Program-made: the position numbers and the translations under genes | Shown here: piece by piece, positions 57,562-64,000 of the stretch | How positions within the stretch are numbered: position 1 is the first letter of the stretch | How the letters are laid out: each line of letters starts with the position of its first letter | Notes under the pieces: model-generated | Told to the model about the DNA's origin: nothing | The model's input: only the letters and a program-made list of their open reading frames with translations | Database searches by the model: none | Source of the DNA: Liopterus haemorrhoidalis | Lineage: Eukaryota; Arthropoda; Insecta; Coleoptera; Dytiscidae | Direction: 5' to 3' | Assembly (NCBI GenBank): GCA_963971575.1 | Contig: OZ020618.1 | Coordinates: 8,124,501-8,188,500, forward strand | DNA: 64,000 nt

Positions 57562-57969
57562 TACCGGGTGAATTATTTAAGGAGCAACATACATGTTTCA
57601 TATATAATGTTAATGAAGTGAGTTATTTCATTTGCAACATAGCCATAAAACAAAAGCTTATCGTATCCATAGGAAAGACAAAATATTATTTTTTAAAATA
57701 TTTTTTGGACTTAGCTACTAAGGACATTATTATTTTTGTTTGCATGTAAATGTAAACAAACCAATAAAAATTCATTTATTGTTTCTAATTTACTATTTTT
57801 TAGCCGTCTAGGAACTTTATCATGTCAAATAACTATTATATCTAATCACCATTGCATATCTGTCACCATGGATATGAGCTTGCTTTTGCTATGTTGCAAA
57901 TGAAATAACTCACTTCATTAACATTATATGTGAAACATGTATGTTGCTCCTTAAATATTTCACCCGGTA
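57562..57969. mobile_element. 408-bp fold-back MITE
   Basis: TACCGGGTGAATTATTTAAG at the left and a near-identical inverse at the right, about 85 bp of arm; TA on both sides (57560-57561, 57970-57971). The 112-codon frame overlapping it is a by-product. Confidence 0.85.
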
Positions 57970-58286
57970 TATTATTTATATTAATTTATTTTTTTCGTAT
58001 ATTTTGTTATTATTTACATATTTAGACTTTTATTTATATTCTTGATGTAGATTTTACGGAGAAAATTCTCCATGTAATTTGTTTTTACGCAGTTATATAT
58101 TTTTTAGGTTATCTGACATATACATATTTTTTGACACTATACAATTAACAGATCAAGATAGAGGACTAATGTGAGGCAAAAGACAGCCCAGCTGATAGTG
58201 CCCAAAGAAGAAGTTATTTAAAGTTTAGCTCTAAAGATATATTGTTTGTTTTATTGCTTTATTTAAACTCTTTTAGCCAAATCTCT

Positions 58287-58288
<2 letters not shown>

Positions 58289-58328
<40 letters not shown>
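58289..58328. repeat. (TA)n microsatellite
   Basis: About 20 TA units. Confidence 0.95.
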
Positions 58329-58333
<5 letters not shown>

Positions 58334-58390
58334 TTACCGCTTATGCAAGCCAATTCTATATATTCAATGGACGGTGTCAAACCAAAATTG

Positions 58391-58424
58391 ACGTTTTCAG
58401 ACCAGGGGAATGGTCTGAAAACGT
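58391..58424. other. Perfect 14-bp hairpin
   Basis: ACGTTTTCAGACCA, loop GGGGAA, then the exact inverse. Part of the stem word GGTCTGAA recurs at 58493. Context gives no function; could be the core of a small fold-back repeat. Confidence 0.7.
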
Positions 58425-59858
58425 TTTTCATGTTTTTTGGAGCTCTTGCACCCTGATTATATAGCAGCGATGACAGAGAAAATTTCGAAAATGGTCTGAA
58501 TACGAGGGTAGATCGTATATTTATATACAAATTTAGTTCACTGATTTGTCGTGAAGAGCGCGCGCCAGTAGTTTTTGTATATAACTTTTTATACAAAAAA
58601 TGTACGATTCCGACTTTGTCAGACCAGCACAATTCAGTCGACGTTGTCAAGCCTTAAATCTGGCAACACTGTGTAGAATGAGCTAGATAAACATTCCAGT
58701 CATGATAATTTTAGTTCATTGTAAGAACTTAAATATTTTCTTTCAATTTGTCTTACAGAAAAACTTTAAACTCAAATTTAGTGTTGGCAGACTCGGAGAT
58801 ATTTGAAAACAATGCATATAACCGATTTGTATCAAATTTATTCAAATTAAAATTTTGGTATTTGCTCCATAAAATTTTTCTTTTATTTCCAATTTATAAA
58901 TAATTACATTTTTATAGTTTATAGATTTTTTAAAGCGTGCTGAATGTTACTGCTTTAAATGAGACGTTTATTTAATTTATTTAATATTTTTATTAGAATC
59001 CCAAATAAATGTACATTTTAATAAGTTTGAACTTTGTTCATATATTTCACAGAAAATTATTCTAATACGGACATCAATGTCCATAATTTATTCTTAATTC
59101 CAAAGAAGAACACAAAAGCTTTCAAATTACAAATAACTCGTTTAAACAATTACTTTTATTAATTGTAAAAAATAAAAATAATTGTAAAAAACAAAAGTTC
59201 CCATTTCATTTTAGAGTATTGAACATTTATGTGTACGTTTAAGAGCGTAATGTACCTGAGTTACGCGCAACGGAAACGTGCATTTGGAAGGGCCAAAGAA
59301 TTTGAACCAAATGTTGTCGGATCAATTTGATTTTTTTTTAATTTGAAGATAAATATTGGCTCCGTTGGATTTAAGAGTTAAAATTTGGTTTTATTTTTAA
59401 TTTTCAGTTTTACAATGTCTTAAACTTTGTCTAACTTCACATCACTGTTACTCCGTAAATCAATAACAATTGCAAATTCCATAGCTAGAATCCTATAGAT
59501 TGTACTTTTATCTTTAAAATGAGCCCTTATTTATGAAAATTAATTAATATTTAGCACCAATTCTTTGGCCCACACCGAAACCCTATTTATATGAAATACT
59601 GGCATTTACAAGTATCGAGATATGTATGCATCTGGTAGCTTGGTTTTAAACTAATCTAATCATAGTAGAGGAAGTCTTAAGCTCCGCCTTCATTTCCCAC
59701 ACATATCTTTGAATTCGGTTGAAATGGGTAACTGAAGATCTTTGGAATAAAACAGTTTGTGACGTCAAATTTACCTGTTTTATTTTAGACTTTCCGTGGT
59801 AGAATACAAATTCATATTGACACAAAAAATGGTCCCAAAAATTAAGTTAAATAATTAT

Positions 59859-59993
59859 GGCCGGCTTCTGAAAGCTTAGTTAACTATAACCAAATGGTCA
59901 GAACATGGTTGCAATGGTAACGTATGGGATTGTTATACTGTAATCGAGTTTAACCAAATGGTTAAACTTGGCTAAGCTTTCAGAAACCGGCTC
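59859..59993. mobile_element. 135-bp MITE, GGCCGGCTTCTGAAAG ends
   Basis: GGCCGGCTTCTGAAAGCTTA and the inverse of GAGCCGGTTTCTGAAAGCTT enclose a short centre with ACCAAATGGT in both arms. A lone arm lies at 18641. Confidence 0.75.
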
Positions 59994-60044
59994 TTAGTTG
60001 TAAACTCAAATAAAATTACACTTAAAACTAACTGAATTACCTAC

Positions 60045-60965
60045 ATCTATCTATCTATCTTCTATCTATATATATAAAAGGCAATGTCTTGACTGACTGA
60101 CTCATTCACTCATCACTGCCCAGCTTAAACCCCTGGGTCTAGAAATTTGAAGAGTATATTCCCTCTATGACGTAAGCACTCACTAAGAAGGGATTTTTCG
60201 AAATTTAACCCCCAAGAGGCGAAAAGGGGTGAAATGTGATTTCACGGATTCCTTAATATCTCTTATGGCCGATGGGATATCGACTTAGTTATTGCTTATA
60301 AAGATTGCCCATGGAAATGCCGAAAAAATTATTTCGGGATTTTCTCCTAATGAACCCCTAAAGGGGTGAATTATACATTTCGTCGTATTTCATGTGTTTG
60401 TTGAGTTACAAAATTTATTTTTGGCATATAAGTATCTTTTTAAAATATCTCGAAAAGGTATTGACAGTTTTTTAAAACAGACTTGGTTTTTGCTTACAAA
60501 GATTACTCATACAAATGCTGAAAAACTTATTTCACGATTTTATCCTAACCAACCCTTAAAAGGCTGAATCTACAAACGGGGTGAATTATAACTTCCCGTA
60601 TTTCCTGTGTTTGTTGTGTTATAAAATTTCATTTTGGCACATAAGTGTATTTTTATAATATCTCGCAATGCTATTGACAGTTTTTTAAAATTGCATCCTT
60701 AAAGGGTGAAAAGGGGTGAAATGTGAATTCAGGGATTCCTTAATATATCTTAGGACCAATGAGATATCGACTTGATGTTTACTTACAAAGATTACTCTTA
60801 CATATGCCGAAATACTTATTTCATGATTTTGTCCTAATCAACCCCTAAAGGGGTGAATCTACTATTGGGGTCAGTTATACATCCAGTTGTATTTCCTGTG
60901 TTTGTTGAGTTACAAAATTACTTTTTGGCACATAAGTGTCTTTTTAAAATATCTATAAAAAGACA
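60045..60965 (+). repeat. Helitron-like 5' region with ~190-290-bp tandem units
   Basis: TCTATCTATATATATAAAAG followed by GCAATGTCTTGACTGACTGA resembles 5' ends of insect Helitrons. Then three related units: AAGATTGCCCATGGAAATGC (60300), AAGATTACTCATACAAATGC (60498), AAGATTACTCTTACATATGC (60788), each continuing into CCTGTGTTTGTTGAGTTA-like and GGCACATAAGTGT-like words. A longer preamble with GGGTGAAAAGGGGTGAAATG occurs twice (60212, 60707). No Rep/helicase and no 3' CTRR hairpin found, so the Helitron label is tentative. Confidence 0.45.
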
Positions 60966-61856
60966 AAATATTGAGAACCACCGGTCTACAATGATGGTCA
61001 GAGACGTAGCGGCGGGGGGGCATTGGGGAGAAACTTCTTCACACATATTATTATTATTACATTAATGATTATTAACATAATTTTTTGATGATAAAAAAAA
61101 AACTATTATTTCTACAAAATTATCTGTAAAATCAGAATTGGTAATAAATATTAATCACTTTTCACATACAAGGGCTTATTTTTAAGATAAAATTACAATA
61201 TAGAGTGGTCAAGTGTTAACATTTTTAATTTTTATTCATTTTCTGAGTAACAGTTATGTGAAATTGAAAAAAGTATAGCACTGTAAAATTGAAAATTAAA
61301 AATAAATCAAAATACAAATTTATACTTATTAAAATATTTAATTTATTTACTTTATTTTTTATTAAAATTTATTTACTTATTTACTTATTAAAATTTTGAT
61401 ATTTTCTTTCATATCTTGAAATTTAAAAAAAAAAATCAAATTGATTCGAATATATTTAGTCTATATTTTATGATTCCCAAAAATACAGGTTGATTTATAA
61501 ATATTAGCACTTTTCCCTCTCCCTATAAGCTACTTCGACTTTGGTCACTCCCCCAATGACGTAATAAGACTTCTCGCCACCGCACCCCGCGTGCAACGAT
61601 GGACTTTGGAGGTGGCTACATTCGCCTCTTAACTTAAAATTTTAAGATGCCATATCATAGGCTCGAAACCTGTCTCACTGTTTCACTCTGTCATCACATT
61701 AAATTACGAGAAAATATATATAGCTCTTGTTTTTTGAATGCCAGATAGATAAACCCATAGAAAAAAAGCATATCGGACAGACAGAGATTTTTTTTGTGAA
61801 TTTTGTCTTACATTCACTTGGAACATGTAGAAACGAAAAATGGGTACCAACAAAAA
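60966..61856. other. Spacer, no feature recognised
   Basis: TTGAGAACCACCGGTCT at 60970 resembles a hAT end; nothing else. Confidence 0.45.
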
Positions 61857-62903
61857 TATGTGAAGTGTGAATTTTCACACGTTTCAGGGTTTCGCAGGTA
61901 TTTAGTGAATGATGATTATTTGGGAAGCCAAAACAAATTTTATGTTAAAATATTTTTTTATTAATTTTAATTCGAATGCCTAATACCATTATTTGGGTTT
62001 CTAAACATTTGCAGTTTTTTTAATATATATAGCAAGGTTCATTAATATTTTGAAAATTGCGCCTACGGCTTCCATTGGTTGTTTAAGTCATAAACTCCGC
62101 CCCTCTGATTTCGTATACATCCAAACATAGAATTAAATTATAATTTCAACACTTCCCACTGGTTATCAAATTTACGCTTTTAAAAATTAAATGCAACATT
62201 TGCCAAAATATAACTAGAATTTTGATAAAATAATCTGAACAAAATAAAAATGCAAAAAAAAACAGAAAAAATAAAAATTGACGGGAGTTGAACAGTAGTT
62301 TGCAACTTACGAAGCGAGAACGTTACCACTGAACTACGAACGTTCACTCCTTTACTGTTTTAAATAGCGGATTAAATATTTTACATATTTTAGTTAAAAA
62401 CACAAAAAATGCGTTATTTTCCGAAAACATAATCTGATCAAAAGTTCCTGTTCTACTATTGCGGCTCACACCAATGTACATTATTTAGAATTTTTTAAGA
62501 TTTTTATTTTAAACCATCTGGACTACAGGGTGTGGGACAAAATTTTGCACAATTCTCGCAAAAATCGCGTTAAAATAATATATTTTGCAAAAATAAAATT
62601 TTGATCGTTAATTCATGTACCAAGGGCTTTCATTTGATACCATACACAGAATTGTAAAAAAAATTTTTTTTTTTTTTTCGATGAGCATATATTTGTTTAT
62701 ATTTTTAGGGGAATATGTTTTATAGATGTTTTAGTATTTTTCATATGTGCGGGTTAAAGAGTTGTATAACTTAAGCATATCAAATTTCAACTCTCTAGGT
62801 TTAGCCGTTTGGCTACAATTTTTACCGAACAGACAGACAGACAGACAGACGATAAAATGAGGGTATAAGGGTTTTTTGGTCATACCTACAAAACCCTAAA
62901 AAA
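61857..62903 (-). mobile_element. Helentron-type element with short CAGA array, copy F
   Basis: Minus-strand copy: hairpin GTGTGAATTTTCACAC and subterminal repeat at the left, 5' end (CCTACAAAACCCTAAAAAAG) at the right. Array only about 5 units (62829-62850). Middle similar to A-D but about 80% identical by eye. Confidence 0.7.
62272..62350 (-). other. tRNA-like module inside copy F
   Basis: Minus strand: A-box-like CGTAGTTCAGTGGTAACG (about 62324-62341) and B-box-like CTGTTCAACTCCCG (about 62282-62295). Position corresponds to the module in A-D, but the sequence is different, as if the module were a different tRNA-type unit. The A-box match is better than in A-D. Confidence 0.5.
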
Positions 62904-64000
62904 GAACAGATTTAACCTCCAATTTTATTTATATATGTAAATTTTCCACAACTTTGTAAATTTCAGTTAGAAGATAAAAGGTTGTTAAATGATGCTTGTT
63001 GTTATGTTTCACAGATTAGTTCACTGACTGTAGTTTCGGCTCACCGTAAATTTGAGAATTGCGAGAGACGAAACTGCACTCAGTTAAAAAAAAAAAAATA
63101 ACAATGAGATATAACAAAAAGGTCTAACTAAACAACCTTTTACAAATATTATTTTTTTCTCGTTTATGATCCACCTGACACGCATACTTCTTTTTGGTGT
63201 ATAGAGTTTCGTTTATCGGTGATTCTAGGGATCTTGCTTAATTTTACCTTTCACAAGCAAGCCTGTGGCTGCCAGCGCTAAATTGTTTGTGCTTGCCGTT
63301 GACCGCTCGCAAGTAGATAATAATTAAATTGTTAAAATAATTTGTGTAAAAAATATTTAGACAAATTACGGGCTCTGCTTAGCCGTTCGCAACCGGCTAT
63401 AAGCTGTACGGGCATTTCTGTGTGCGCTAAAAATGGACGTAATCCTGTCTATATTACTCCTACATGTACACAGGTTGAAAATGTGGTCACAAAACTTGAA
63501 ATCAAGAGGCCTAGACTCATCTCGGGCTGTCGCGTCAATAATGAAGATGACTTCTCTTTACTTTTCATATGAGAAATATAATTGTAAATATTACCTTTTA
63601 TTATCACGACAGTAATAGTTTACTGAGTTTATACAGTAATAATTGTCCTTAATAACAAAATACGTAAATAATATGCCAATATATTTAAAACCAAGATACA
63701 ATTTGTAAAAATATATTTTAATGCGCAGTACAACCTAGTGGCTGTGCTTTTCAAGTCAGGTATGCGACAGTATTGACTAATATTTCTTCATTTTATTGAG
63801 TAATAAAATTAATTTGAAGTGTAAGCATTTTAAAAAAGGCGTAAAAAAACAGCACATGAGGATCCCCCGAATATATTTTATGTATAAAATAATAATCGGA
63901 ATATATTAAATGTAATTACTAACTTATGATCAAAAAGTCGTTCAGTCTCAGATGGCTATGTATTATAAATCCCAGATCTTCTTTTGTTAATTGAGTATTC
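62904..64000. other. Spacer; one unassigned 76-codon frame
   Basis: A frame at 63342-63572 (plus; VENVVTKLEIKRPRLISGCR near its end) has no domain I recognise; base composition from about 63240 to 63560 is less AT-rich than its surroundings. It could be part of an unrecognised gene or transposon; evidence is weak. Confidence 0.4.

Larger units (their letters stand above)
57972..59858. other. Spacer with a TA repeat and one perfect hairpin
   Basis: Nothing gene-like. See separate entries at 58289 and 58391. Confidence 0.5.

Noticed and set aside
63342..63572. Possible host gene exon
   Set aside because: A 76-codon frame with no recognised domain, no splice context that I can defend; left as unassigned.

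Overview
This 64-kb window is AT-rich, non-coding eukaryotic DNA dominated by transposable elements, most likely from an insect genome. The reasons are several sub-families of mariner transposase, Jockey-type and R2-type non-LTR reverse transcriptases, Penelope-like elements, hAT, PIF/Harbinger and pogo-type DNA transposons, and helentron-type elements carrying a long TCTG microsatellite (the DINE-1/MINE-1 architecture known from flies and moths). I cannot name the species. I found no host protein-coding gene with a recognisable domain, no rRNA, no convincing tRNA gene, no CRISPR array and nothing bacterial. Almost all long open frames are either translations of tetranucleotide repeats or fragments of transposon genes.

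Layout. 0-10 kb: first copy of the TCTG helentron-type element (954-2029), two deletion-derivative mariners abutting at one TA (3883-5670), a third mariner split by a hAT element that itself contains a MITE (5755-7786), and a second TCTG element (8418-9492). 10-20 kb: a reverse-transcriptase gene split by a Tc1-like element with ~128-bp inverted repeats (10951-12520), a mariner gene split by a 786-bp MITE (13393-14560), 3' ends of two Jockey-like retrotransposons, a further mariner, a TTAA-flanked MITE, and two hammerhead-like motifs. 20-33 kb: two copies of a second microsatellite-bearing family (GACA), one holding a retrotransposon 3' end and the other a 775-bp MITE; palindromic MITEs; a hAT and a mariner; and a three-deep nest (MITE, then pogo element, then Penelope-like retroelement, 31.1-32.7 kb). 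33-45 kb: three head-to-tail 3' ends of an R2-type (restriction-like endonuclease) retrotransposon (34.6-36.0 kb), a mariner whose remaining open frame is only the DNA-binding part (36169-36681), decayed GACA repeats, hAT elements at 41.0 and 42.8 kb (the second split by a third TCTG element), and a PIF/Harbinger derivative with a MADF remnant. 45-64 kb: three more TCTG elements, a mariner interrupted by one of them, retrotransposon ends, another hAT, a ~2.5-kb terminal-inverted-repeat element, several small fold-back MITEs and a Helitron-like tandem-repeat region.

The elements do not form a pathway; the value of the window is as an insertion record. Many boundaries can be fixed from target-site duplications (8 bp for five hAT elements, TA for mariner/Tc1/MITEs, TTA for Harbinger, 13 bp for the Penelope-like insert) or from an uninterrupted relative elsewhere in the window. 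The most notable observations are a microsatellite-bearing helentron-type family with a pseudoknot-like 5' end, Pol III box-like internal module and a filled/empty site pair; four hammerhead-ribozyme-like motifs on one strand, one attached to a Penelope-like GIY-YIG endonuclease remnant; and the tandem R2-type 3' ends. All calls come from reading the sequence; no database or folding program was run.
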